Assembly (NCBI RefSeq): GCF_001548375.1
Contig: NZ_AP017295.1
Span: forward strand, 1,178,001 to 1,242,000
Length of the DNA stretch: 64,000 nucleotides
Source: Nostoc sp. NIES-3756
Lineage (GTDB): Bacteria > Cyanobacteriota > Cyanobacteriia > Cyanobacteriales > Nostocaceae
Reading direction: 5' to 3'
The notes under the pieces were generated by a model. The model was not told the DNA's origin. It did not search any database and saw only the letters and a program-made list of their open reading frames with translations. The stretch's first letter is position 1. Each line of letters starts with the position of its first letter. The translations under genes were made by a program, and so were the position numbers. Below are positions 8,776-18,700 of this stretch, in pieces.

Positions 8776-10350
8776 TTAACGTACTTCTTTCAAACTTTCA
8801 AATTGATTGGTAAACATCTCGGTAAATAGACTCATCACACTCCGTTCTTCCCTAACTTTGATATTGGCGGTAATTGACATCCCAGACTGTAAAGGAATTT
8901 TTTTACCTTTAATTTCCAAATATTGTTTATTTAAGCTAACTCTGGCAGGAAAGCGATAAAATTTATGGTTTTCGTCTGGTGGTAAGGCATCTGAGCCGAT
9001 GCTAACTAATTCTCCTTTAATATCACCAAATTCGCTAAAGGGAAATGAATCAATTCTGACATCTGCTTTCATATCTTTCCTGATAAAACCAATATCTTTA
9101 TTGGTGATGAAAACTTCGGCGATGTAATTTTCGTTGGGTACTATCTGCAAGAGTTTTTGGGTAGGATTAGCTACATAGCCAGCATTTTTTGCTTGTAAAT
9201 CAAACACTGTACCTGAGACGGGGGCGCGGAGTTCTTGATATTTTAAATTCAGTTGAGTTTGGGAAATCTTACTGTTAATGTCGGCTAAATTTTGTTCATT
9301 TTCCCGCACAATTTTCATAAATTGGCTGTCAACTTCTGCAATGCGCTGTTTATTACTACCTATTTTCTCTAAAATAGTTTTATCTGAAGATGCTATCGTA
9401 TTAGTAAATTGTTCTTGCCCTTTTTCAATCTCATATTGTAAGCGTTTTTCTTCCTCGGCTAATTGGGCGACTTCTGCGGCTAGATTCTGTACTTGTTGTT
9501 GTTGATTAAGATACTGTAGCTGAGATATACCACCTTCTTCAGCTAATATTTTAATTTTATCTAAAATCTTCTGTTGAATACCTAAACTCGCTTGTGTATC
9601 TTGGAGTTTAACTGTTGTTTGTGATAGTTGTTTACGGCTTTTGGCAACTTCTAAACGGGCAGCAGACGCACGAGATTCTAGTTCTTTTTTGGATATTTGT
9701 AGCTGTAGTTTTTCATCTGCATCTAAGCCTACACCTGTGGTAGCATTTCTTAGTTGAGTACGTAATAATTCATTTTCTTCAACTAAAGCGGCTCGACTTT
9801 TTAACAGAAATTCGGCATCTCTAGGTAAGCGACCGCGTAAAAAATTTAGTTCAGATGAAATACCAGAAGTAGACCCCATTAAGCGGCGATAAATTTGATT
9901 TTCCTGCATTAAGGCAGAACGAATCTTATTTAAAGACTCTAATTGGGCAACGGTGGCTATAGTTTCAAAAGTTAATAATAAATCCCCTTTATTAACTTTT
10001 TGCCCATCTTTGACAAAGACTTCTCGAACCACACCATTTACAGGTGCTTGTACTTCTTTAACAGTTCCCTCAGGTTTTAACTGACCTGTTGCGGGTACTA
10101 CCTGCTCGATTTTGGCAAAATAAGCCCAACCAATACCCACACAGGCTAAACCGATTAGGGTCATCATGATTGTTCTTGACCAAATAGGAGATTGGCGCAG
10201 GACAACTGACTGGTCAAATTCTTGTTCATTGAATTTAACTAAAGCTGGATTAGCTTTAGTTTGTGGTACCAGTTGGGAGTCAAGCTTTACAGCTTTATCT
10301 TGTTTATCATTGCCATTGGCGTTGACATGATTACCATTAAGTTGAGTCAT
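8776..10350 (-). CDS. HlyD-family periplasmic adaptor of a type I exporter
   Basis: A 524-residue membrane fusion protein. It has an 80-residue cytoplasmic N terminus and one transmembrane helix (about 61-78). The lipoyl/barrel-sandwich motif lies around residues 95-120 (VQAPVNGVVREVFVKDGQ). A long coiled coil (about 125-370) is followed by the second half of the sandwich (ELRAPVSGTVFDLQ) and a beta-barrel domain. It is the partner of the ABC exporter immediately upstream (47-bp gap, same strand). Together with a TolC-like outer membrane channel, not encoded here, they would form a type I secretion system. The substrate is unknown. Confidence 0.93.
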   Translation of the reverse strand: MTQLNGNHVNANGNDKQDKAVKLDSQLVPQTKANPALVKFNEQEFDQSVVLRQSPIWSRTIMMTLIGLACVGIGWAYFAKIEQVVPATGQLKPEGTVKEVQAPVNGVVREVFVKDGQKVNKGDLLLTFETIATVAQLESLNKIRSALMQENQIYRRLMGSTSGISSELNFLRGRLPRDAEFLLKSRAALVEENELLRTQLRNATTGVGLDADEKLQLQISKKELESRASAARLEVAKSRKQLSQTTVKLQDTQASLGIQQKILDKIKILAEEGGISQLQYLNQQQQVQNLAAEVAQLAEEEKRLQYEIEKGQEQFTNTIASSDKTILEKIGSNKQRIAEVDSQFMKIVRENEQNLADINSKISQTQLNLKYQELRAPVSGTVFDLQAKNAGYVANPTQKLLQIVPNENYIAEVFITNKDIGFIRKDMKADVRIDSFPFSEFGDIKGELVSIGSDALPPDENHKFYRFPARVSLNKQYLEIKGKKIPLQSGMSITANIKVREERSVMSLFTEMFTNQFESLKEVR

Positions 10351-10397
10351 AGATTTGGTGGTTGATAGTTGACTGTGGACTAATGACTAATGACCAA

Positions 10398-13300
10398 TTA
10401 CAAATTAACTTCTTGTTGTTGATACAGATAAAAATAATGACCTTTAGCAGCCATCAATTCTTGGTGGCTTCCTTGTTCTATGACTTTTCCACTATCCATG
10501 ACAACGATGATATCTGCATGGCTGACGGTGTTGAGGCGGTGGGTGATAAAGAAGACTGTGCTACCGCGAAAGGCTTGGGCTAAATTTAGACAAACTTGTC
10601 TTTCTGTAGGATAGTCTAAGGCGCTGGTAGCTTCGTCTAATACTAACAGCTTTGGTCTTTGGAGAACGGAACGAGCGATCGCAATTCTCTGTCTTTGTCC
10701 CCCAGAAAGTCCCGCGCCTCGTTCACCTACGCGGGTATTATAACCATTGGGTAAGCCCATAATAAATTCGTGGGCAGCTGCTACACGCGCAGCTTCGATA
10801 ATTTCTTCGGTGCTAGCATCGGGGTTTGTCAGGGCAATATTTTCTTGCACTGTCCCGTCAAATAACAAGGTTTCTTGCGGTACTACACCAACTTGTCGCC
10901 GCAGTGAGTACAGTTCGACTTTGGAAATGTCGTAACCGTCAATCAAAATTCTCCCCGCTTCTACGTCATACAAACGCAGCAGTAACTTCATCATCGTACT
11001 TTTGCCGGAACCGCTTTGCCCGACAATACCGACAAACTTACCTGCGGGAATTTCTAAATTGACGTTGGATAGCTGCAAGGGGCCGCTTTGGGCAAATCTG
11101 AAGGAAATATTTTCGTATTTAACAGACCCTTGAATCTCTGGAAGGGGGATATTGTAGCGGTCGATTTCGGCTTCTTGGGGTGTATCAACAATATCGCTCA
11201 AGCGTTCTAAGGATAATGCTGTTTCTTGGAAGCTTTGCCACAGTTGCGCCAAGCGTAAAATCGGGCTGGTGACGTAACCTGAGATAATGCGGAAAGCGAT
11301 TAATTCCCCTAAAGTTAAGTCTCCTTGCAATACCAGATAAGCACCCACCCACAACACTAATAAGCTGCTGAGTTTGTTGAGGAATTGACTGGTGGAGTTA
11401 GCGAGGGTGGAGGTAACTACGGTTTTAAAACCAGATGCTACATATCGAGCATACCGTTCTTGCCAGGAAAAGCGCGATCGCAGTTCGATGTTCTGCGCTT
11501 TTACTGTCTGAATACCGGACATCACCTCAACTAGATATGATTGAGTTTCTGAGTTGCGTTCGGCTTTGGAACGTAACTGTCTACTAACGGTAGGTGATGC
11601 AATGAGGGTAATAACGACAAATATCGGAATTGTCCCTAAACCAACTAAGGTAAGTTGCCAGCTATAAAATAGCATGACGATGATGTAAACCACCGAGAAT
11701 AAGGCATCTAACCCTACTGTTAACGCTGTCCCAGTAAGAAACTGACGAATATTTTCTAATTCGTTGATGCGGGTAGCTAGTTCACCCACGGGGCGCTTTT
11801 CAAAGTAGCGTAGGGGTAGCCGGAGTAAGTGGTCAATAATTTCTGAACCCAAACCCATGTCGATACGGTTGGTAGTATCGACAAATAAGTAAGTTCTTAA
11901 GGTAGTGAGAACTGCTTCAAACACACCCACAGCTAATAGCAACACACCCAAAACATTCAGCGTACTGATACTATTTTGAACAATGACTTTATCAATAATT
12001 AGCTGAATCACTAGGGGATTAGCTAAAGCTGCGAGTTGCACAAAGAAAGAAGCAATAAAAACTTCTATGAGAACTCGACGATAGCGCGATAGGTAAGGGA
12101 GAAACCACCGCAACCCGAAACGTTCTTGGGGTGTTTCCTTGGTGGAAGACAGTAGCAGCACCCGAATTTGGGGGGGGTAACTGTCGGGGACAACTTCTAA
12201 ATGCTCAACAATTTGGGCTGGTTTACAGCGTACTATGCCTTGGGATGGTACACCTAAAACTACTATCTTGGCATCTGCTGCATATAAAACGGCGTAACCA
12301 TCGCCATAGCGGACTAATGCTGGTGTGGGAACACGATTAATAGCAGACGCAGGTATATCTACTAAATTGGCTTTGAGTCCGATTAACTCTGATAGATAGG
12401 CGCAGGCGGGGAAGGAAATAGTCCCTTGACGTTTGATTTGCTCATTTAAAATGCGGCGCACCACTTCCTTGCGGAAAGGAATTTGCAGGTGCTTAGTCAG
12501 CATCTGAAAACAAGCAAATGTGGAATTTAATTCTCCTCTACCCCGAACAAAGGGGAATTTTTGCTTTTGTTTACTGTAGCTGGGGGAAGGTTGTGACTGG
12601 GGAATATCTTGTTCGTCGGCGTAGGGAATGTCTAGAACTTCGGCTACAACTGGCTGGCTATCACTAATAGCAAGTTCTCCGATTTGTTGATAATTGTTAT
12701 CCAGAAATAACAAATCAAATGGTGATAAACCAATCAACCGCGCCGGACTTTCTCCACTCACCTCTATAACTTGATTACCATCATTGGTTTCGAGGCGAGA
12801 ACCTATTGGGTAATTTGTGACTCTACCACCACTAACAAACCAAACACTATCACTATCTAATTGATGGTAAAAGTTTCTTCCTGGAGGAAGGTAATCTACT
12901 TTGGCATTTTCTAAAGCTTGTATAGCCAGTTGGTCGAGATTATCGACTACATGAGCTTGCTGGGCTAATTGGCTACTTAAAACATCGAAAATCTCTATAA
13001 TGCTGCTGTGGTTTTGTCGTTCATGCGCAAAAGTCGGATAGGAATCTAACAGATTGAGGTAATCTGTAGCATTTATAGTTAAACCTATCACTTCATCGCT
13101 AGAAGCGATCGCTGTTTCACAAGCCACACCCCGCAATAACCCGATTTCACCAATAATTTCCCCTGGTTTAAGCAGTTTGAGGGTGCTGGGAACCTGGGTT
13201 TGTGGATCAAATCCCAACAGCCGCACCTGTCCCTCATAAATAATGGTGATGCGGTCTGGTGTTTTTTCCTTACCAATAATTTTCTGCCCGATGCGATAGC

Positions 13301-13409
13301 GTAACGGCTGTATCTTTTCTATAAGATAATTTAGTTCTTCTGCCGGTAGCTGGTCAAACCCTTCTAGGTTGAAAAGAAATTCTTGAAAAGCACTCTTTAT
13401 ATAAGTCAT
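10398..13409 (-). CDS. Type I secretion ABC exporter with cyclic-nucleotide-binding-like and degenerate C39 domains
   Basis: The 1003-residue protein has four parts. An N-terminal cyclic-nucleotide-binding-like domain covers about 20-135, with GEIIGEIGLLRG. A C39 peptidase-like domain covers about 290-410. The six-helix exporter core is at about 435-720. The nucleotide-binding domain from 755 has Walker A GQSGSGKST, signature LSGGQRQR and LDEATSALD. In the C39-like domain the catalytic cysteine position is Ser296 (NSTFAC) and the usual histidine is Tyr, so leader cleavage is unlikely. HlyB likewise has an inactive domain that only binds substrate. The overall order resembles HetC of heterocyst-forming species, but the neighbour is HlyD and not hetP. 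It is the first gene of the exporter operon. Confidence 0.92.
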   Translation of the reverse strand: MTYIKSAFQEFLFNLEGFDQLPAEELNYLIEKIQPLRYRIGQKIIGKEKTPDRITIIYEGQVRLLGFDPQTQVPSTLKLLKPGEIIGEIGLLRGVACETAIASSDEVIGLTINATDYLNLLDSYPTFAHERQNHSSIIEIFDVLSSQLAQQAHVVDNLDQLAIQALENAKVDYLPPGRNFYHQLDSDSVWFVSGGRVTNYPIGSRLETNDGNQVIEVSGESPARLIGLSPFDLLFLDNNYQQIGELAISDSQPVVAEVLDIPYADEQDIPQSQPSPSYSKQKQKFPFVRGRGELNSTFACFQMLTKHLQIPFRKEVVRRILNEQIKRQGTISFPACAYLSELIGLKANLVDIPASAINRVPTPALVRYGDGYAVLYAADAKIVVLGVPSQGIVRCKPAQIVEHLEVVPDSYPPQIRVLLLSSTKETPQERFGLRWFLPYLSRYRRVLIEVFIASFFVQLAALANPLVIQLIIDKVIVQNSISTLNVLGVLLLAVGVFEAVLTTLRTYLFVDTTNRIDMGLGSEIIDHLLRLPLRYFEKRPVGELATRINELENIRQFLTGTALTVGLDALFSVVYIIVMLFYSWQLTLVGLGTIPIFVVITLIASPTVSRQLRSKAERNSETQSYLVEVMSGIQTVKAQNIELRSRFSWQERYARYVASGFKTVVTSTLANSTSQFLNKLSSLLVLWVGAYLVLQGDLTLGELIAFRIISGYVTSPILRLAQLWQSFQETALSLERLSDIVDTPQEAEIDRYNIPLPEIQGSVKYENISFRFAQSGPLQLSNVNLEIPAGKFVGIVGQSGSGKSTMMKLLLRLYDVEAGRILIDGYDISKVELYSLRRQVGVVPQETLLFDGTVQENIALTNPDASTEEIIEAARVAAAHEFIMGLPNGYNTRVGERGAGLSGGQRQRIAIARSVLQRPKLLVLDEATSALDYPTERQVCLNLAQAFRGSTVFFITHRLNTVSHADIIVVMDSGKVIEQGSHQELMAAKGHYFYLYQQQEVNL

Positions 13410-13754
13410 TTTTCACGTAATTAATTATCTATAAATTGAATAATTGTTGATACCAACAGAATCAAAACTGTAAGTGATTAATTTACGCAGGCAAAATAAG
13501 AATGGTTATTCTCACTGTATATACTCAATCACATCATCAAACGTGTAAATTACGTTAATCTTACAGTTACACAAATATACTTTACATAAATTTATGAAAA
13601 TTTTAAGGATATATACTCAGATTAAAAGTATCATAAACCTATATTTTGATAATTACTTAGCTAAAATACTTAATCTTCTCTCTGTAACTTTATTCTGAAT
13701 AGGGAGTGCTGAGTGGACAGTGAACTTAAGCTAACAACTGTCAACTGATTAAGC
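13410..13754. other. AT-rich gap upstream of the exporter operon; weak promoter candidate
   Basis: This 345-bp stretch holds no gene. On the minus strand TTGGTA (13451-13456) and TATAGA (13428-13433) stand 17 bp apart, just upstream of the exporter start codon at 13409. They form a possible sigma-70-type promoter for the ABC-HlyD operon. No clear ribosome site precedes the ATG. The rest shows only AT-rich sequence with ATATACT-like words. Confidence 0.3.
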
Positions 13755-15464
13755 CTACGGCTGGTAGCGCAAGCTAAAGTAAAAGCCTTCGTCTTGGACA
13801 TTGTTACCCCTGTCTTGCAAATCTACGAAGGGAATAGCGTAATCTAAACGCAAAGACAGACGGTCAATTCCCAAAGCATTATCCCACAACATTCCTAAGC
13901 CTGCACCAGCTAAGAAAGTTTGATCTGGCAGTTTGTTAGGGTTATCACCTTGATTCCAGACGACACCCATATCAAAAAAGGGTGCTAGTTGGATTGTTGG
14001 TAAGCCTGCTACATCCCTTTGCACGACAATTCTGTCTTCTACTGCTAACCTCACACCATTATCGCCAAAGCGGATGTTTTGCCGATAGCCGCGTACCGAC
14101 TGTCCTCCGCCAATGACGAATTGTTGGGAAGGTAACAAACTATTTGGGGTGAGTTGCACATCAGCTTGGATGATTAACAAATTATCATTACTTAATTGTT
14201 GCGATCGCTGTATTTGACCCAACCAACTAAAAAAGTGGCTATCAGGGATGGGGTCTGGGTTACTCGTCGCATTGAATAAGCCGACACCAAAATTAAATTG
14301 CGATCGCAAAAACCAAGCACCTTGAGGGCTGCGACTGATGTAATCTTGCCCAAACTTAATCACACTGGTACGACTCACGCCATTCTCATCCGGGCCGATA
14401 CCAAAGGGGGTAGGGAGTCGGTCAAAAAGGAAAGTTTGACCATCTTGATAGGTGAATCCTAATGATAAAGCAAACTCTTCTCTGGGCGATCGCCATAACG
14501 GTTGACGATAATTAATTTCATACAAATCCTGTTCACCTTTAATCCCCAAATCTTTAAACGGTGACTCAGTAATTTCACTATTGCTAGGAGAAACCCGCAG
14601 TTGCACAGTTCCGTTCATGGCGTTGACAGGAATTTGATATCTAAAATCAAAAGCCTCAAAACCACCCGTAAATGTCCGGTAATAAGCACCCGTGAGTAAA
14701 TCCCCAAAGCCAGTTAGGTTGCGATAACCCAGTTCCACCCCAAATCTTTCACCACCCACACTAGGCGGGGAATAGTTATCAATTAAGAAGTTGCTTGTAA
14801 AGTTTTTTGCCTCTTGCACACGTACAATTAACAAACTTTGTCCCACCTGACCAGTAGGACGAAGGCTGGCTTCTACGTTGGTAAATAGGGGGTCGAGCCG
14901 CAATAATCGCAATTGTTCCTCCAACTTCACCGCATTGAGAGGAACACTCGCACCTAGTCGAATGCGGCTACGAATATAAGCTGGGTTGACACGTTGCGTT
15001 CCTTCAATATCAATGTCTGCTAAACGCCCTTCTATCACCCGAATCACCAAAACGCCATCTGTCGCCCCCGCCTGTGGAGTCACGGGAATAGCTCGGGAAT
15101 TGAGATAATTCTGATTTAAGTAAAGTTGCGTCACCGCATCAGCCGCTTTTCTCGCCTCTTCCGCAGTTATTTCTCGTCCTTCAAAGGCTTTGACCACAGG
15201 AGCAAAGTCACTTTGTCCAAAAACTGTGCTGTTTATAACCCGAATTTCTCGTACATACAATTTTTCGGGGAATGTTGCTGTGTCTGCTGCTGGTTGCTGA
15301 TTATATTCTGGTTGAGATGGAGCAGTCTCTGGTGACTGTACTATTACTGATGTCACAGCAGATGAAGTCATGTCATTAGCTAGGCTACGCTGTCCATTGG
15401 CGACTAATAGACAAACTGTTGACAGAATTAATAGTATTAACTGGTTTGTATAAAAGTTTTCCAT
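13755..15464 (-). CDS. Two-partner secretion outer-membrane transporter (ShlB/FhaC/HecB family)
   Basis: I start this at ATG 15464, giving 569 residues. The start is preceded by GGGGGAAAG and followed at once by a signal peptide (basic start, hydrophobic core, SLA cleavage region). A longer frame from 15620 would bury that signal. After a Pro/Ala/Gln linker come a POTRA_2 domain (about 65-145), a second POTRA-like region and a 16-stranded barrel with the VRGY motif in FVIGGGQSVRGYR. The C terminus ends in Phe-x-Leu-x-Tyr (FSLRYQP). TpsB proteins recognise the TPS domain of their TpsA partner and export it across the outer membrane. The partner is almost certainly the divergent gene at 15742. 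Confidence 0.95.
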   Translation of the reverse strand: MENFYTNQLILLILSTVCLLVANGQRSLANDMTSSAVTSVIVQSPETAPSQPEYNQQPAADTATFPEKLYVREIRVINSTVFGQSDFAPVVKAFEGREITAEEARKAADAVTQLYLNQNYLNSRAIPVTPQAGATDGVLVIRVIEGRLADIDIEGTQRVNPAYIRSRIRLGASVPLNAVKLEEQLRLLRLDPLFTNVEASLRPTGQVGQSLLIVRVQEAKNFTSNFLIDNYSPPSVGGERFGVELGYRNLTGFGDLLTGAYYRTFTGGFEAFDFRYQIPVNAMNGTVQLRVSPSNSEITESPFKDLGIKGEQDLYEINYRQPLWRSPREEFALSLGFTYQDGQTFLFDRLPTPFGIGPDENGVSRTSVIKFGQDYISRSPQGAWFLRSQFNFGVGLFNATSNPDPIPDSHFFSWLGQIQRSQQLSNDNLLIIQADVQLTPNSLLPSQQFVIGGGQSVRGYRQNIRFGDNGVRLAVEDRIVVQRDVAGLPTIQLAPFFDMGVVWNQGDNPNKLPDQTFLAGAGLGMLWDNALGIDRLSLRLDYAIPFVDLQDRGNNVQDEGFYFSLRYQP

Positions 15465-15741
15465 CTTTCCCCCGAGAAGGCGATTGGCAGCAAAATTGCC
15501 CAGTTTTTGCCCAGTTGCAGAAGTCAGGTTCCTATCTTCTTTGCAGGATGGGTTAATTGCCAAAAACGGCTGATGTTGATTTTGCCCCATAGCGTTACTG
15601 CCCACGTATCTAGATAGCATATTTTTTACAAAAATTCTTAAAAAGATTTGTAACTAAAAAAGTTTATTAACAGTAATTTCCCGTACAAGTGATAATACAG
15701 CATTATATTCTGGTAGTAGCAAAAATCCTGGGAGTAATTCC

Positions 15742-18700
15742 ATGTCACCACTGATCTCCATTGTTATTACAAATTACAATCGAGAGCGTTATCTTGGGGA
15801 AGCGATCGCCAGCGTCTTACAGCAGACATGGCAGGATTTTGAGCTACTCGTGTGGGATGATGGTTCTACGGATGGGTCAGTGGCGATCGCTCAAAGGTAT
15901 GCCCAGCAAGATAGACGAGTGAGAGTAGTAGTAGCACCCCATCAAGGAACAGCCAGGGCGCGTAAAGAGGCGATCGCTCAAACTACAGGAGCTTATCTCG
16001 GTTGGGTAGATAGTGATGATATTCTTGCCCCTACCGCCTTATCGTCAACCGTCGCCGTCCTGAAACATGAGCCAAAAGTCGGTTTAGTTTATACCGATTA
16101 TGTAGATATTAATGCTGAGGGTCAAATACTAGGCTATGGTCATCGTTGTCGTATTCCTTACTCTCCCCAAAGGCTACTGGTAGACTTTATGACCTTCCAC
16201 TTCCGCCTGTTGCGGCGTTCTGTATATAAACAGGTGGGAGGTGTGCATATATCTGCCTCTGATTATGTGGAAGATTACGACATCTGTTTACGACTATCGG
16301 AAGTAACGCAAGTACGGCGCGTAGCCAAGCCTCTGTACTTTTACCGCATCCATAACCAAAGCGTCTCTGTAGCCCATAGGCAGATGCAAATTCTCTGGGC
16401 GCAAAAAGCAGTGGCTAAAGCTTTGCAACGGCGGGGACTAGAGGACAAATTATCTATTGATGTGGAATTACCCTCCGGCCGCTTCATCTTGCGGCGTAAG
16501 CCAAGGCAGACAACTCTAACTAAGACAGCCTGTGCAAGTGTAGCTTGCTTATTGTCTCTTTGGGGAATGAACTCTGCGATCGCCCAAGCGCAAACAATTA
16601 TTCCCGCCGCCGATGCTACAAATACGATTGTCACACCTAATGGTAACAGAATTGACATTACAGGTGGCACAACCTCCAGTAATGGTCTTAACCTTTTTCA
16701 TAGCTTTCAACAGTTTGGAGTCAGTGCAGAACAGATTGCCAACTTTCAAGCAAATCCCAACTTACAAAATATTCTCGGTCGGGTGACAGGCGGGAATGCC
16801 TCGATTATTAATGGTTTAATTCAAGTAACCGGGGGCAACGCTAATTTATTCTTGATGAATCCCGCCGGCTTCATTTTTGGAGCCAATGCCAGTTTAAATG
16901 TTCAGGGTGCATTTACAGCTACGACAGCTAACGGTATCAAATTTGATAATGGCTGGTTTAATGCTGTCAGTAATAATAACTATGCCGCCTTAGTAGGCAA
17001 CCCCACAGGCTTTGCTTTTACCATGAGTCAGCCAGGAGCAATTATTAATGCTGGTAACTTGGGAGTAAGTGAAGGGAAGAGTTTGAGCCTCTTAGGTGGA
17101 ACGGTAGTGAATACAGGACAACTCACAGCCCCAGCCGGACAGATTGTATTAACATCTGTACCTGGACAAAATTGGGTGCGTCTGAGTCAGCCAGGAAATA
17201 TCTTGAGTTTGGAATTACAAGCCGTCACGCCTAATAGTAATCAACCAAACAATTGGACAGTTGCGATCGCCTCTTTACCAGAATTAATCACAGTCGGTAA
17301 TACAGGCTTAACCGCCAACGCAGATGGTAGCGTCAAATTAACTAACTCCAACGTCACCATTCCCACCACCCCAGGCACAACTATTGTCAGTGGGAATGTG
17401 AATGTCTCCGGTAATACAGGCGGGACTGTCAATATTTTGGGTACAAAAGTCGGCTTAGTTGGTGCAAATATCAACGCCTCCAGCAATAACAACGGTGGTA
17501 ATGTCTTAATCGGCGGGGATTACAAAGGTGGTGGCACAGTACCCAATGCTACACAGACCTACGTTGATTCCCAGACTACTATCAACGCCAATAGCAATCA
17601 AAATGGTAATGGAGGACGTGTAATTGTTTGGGCTGATAACTCCGCACAATTTTTTGGTAACATTTCCGCCCGTGGGGGTGCAAATGCAGGAAATGGTGGT
17701 TTTGTAGAAGTATCCGGTAAAAATTTCTTAACCTTCAACGGACAAGTAGATACTACTGCCATCAATGGTCAAGTAGGTACATTATTACTAGATCCCAGCA
17801 CCTTAAATATAATTGATGCTGCATCTGGTAGCGGTACATTTGATACCACCACAGGCACTATTCTCTCCAGTGATGCCGATAATGGAGCAAATACAATTTC
17901 TTGGGGTAGGCTTGCAGCTTTAAGCAGTGACACTAGTATTAATCTACAAGCAACTGGTGATATCACTATCGAAGATATAACAGGTGCATCCGGTGTAACT
18001 TCCGATAACTTTGCTTCATTAGACTTAAGTAGTGGTGGCAGTTTCCGCTTAACTTCTGCAAATGGTGCTATCAGATTTGTTGACCTTCAAGATACCATTC
18101 AAACTAACGGGGGAGCCATCAACATTTCTGGGGCGAGTTTATCATTAGGAAATCTAGATACAAGTAATGGAGAGTTTACTAGTCCAGGTGGTAGGGTGAC
18201 TCTACAGGCTAGAACTGGCGATATTACCGTAGGTAACATTGATACTACCGGGCAAGGCAGCAGTGACTTTATAAATGGTATTGGTGGTGATGTAACTTTA
18301 GAAGCTGCGGGTAATGTGACTGCTGGTAATATTATTACTAGCGGTTTTGGCTACAACTCAAACTCCTCTACAAGTACAGCCGGAAACGTTACTATTACAG
18401 CAACTGGAAATATTGATGTAAAAGATATTACGGCAACTGCTCAAGACACTAATGCTACAGGTGGTGATGTCACCTTAACAACCACTAATCTATTTGGCAG
18501 TAGGATTTCTTTTAATAGTATTGACACTAGAGCCATAACCACCGACTTTAACGGTAATGCTCAAGGTGGCAATGTAAAAGTTTTAACTAACGGATTGGTA
18601 CAAGGAAATGAATTAATACCAGAGACACCATATACCATCAGAACTGATGCACAATATAGCAATGCTGATGATACATATACTTCTCTAACGCTAACTGATG

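Noticed and set aside
10398..13409. Calling the ABC exporter hetC
   Set aside because: Domain order is similar, but the neighbour is HlyD and there is no hetP gene nearby.
15465..15620. N-terminal extension of the TpsB gene
   Set aside because: Would put 52 polar residues in front of a clear signal peptide; ATG 15464 has a purine-rich ribosome site.
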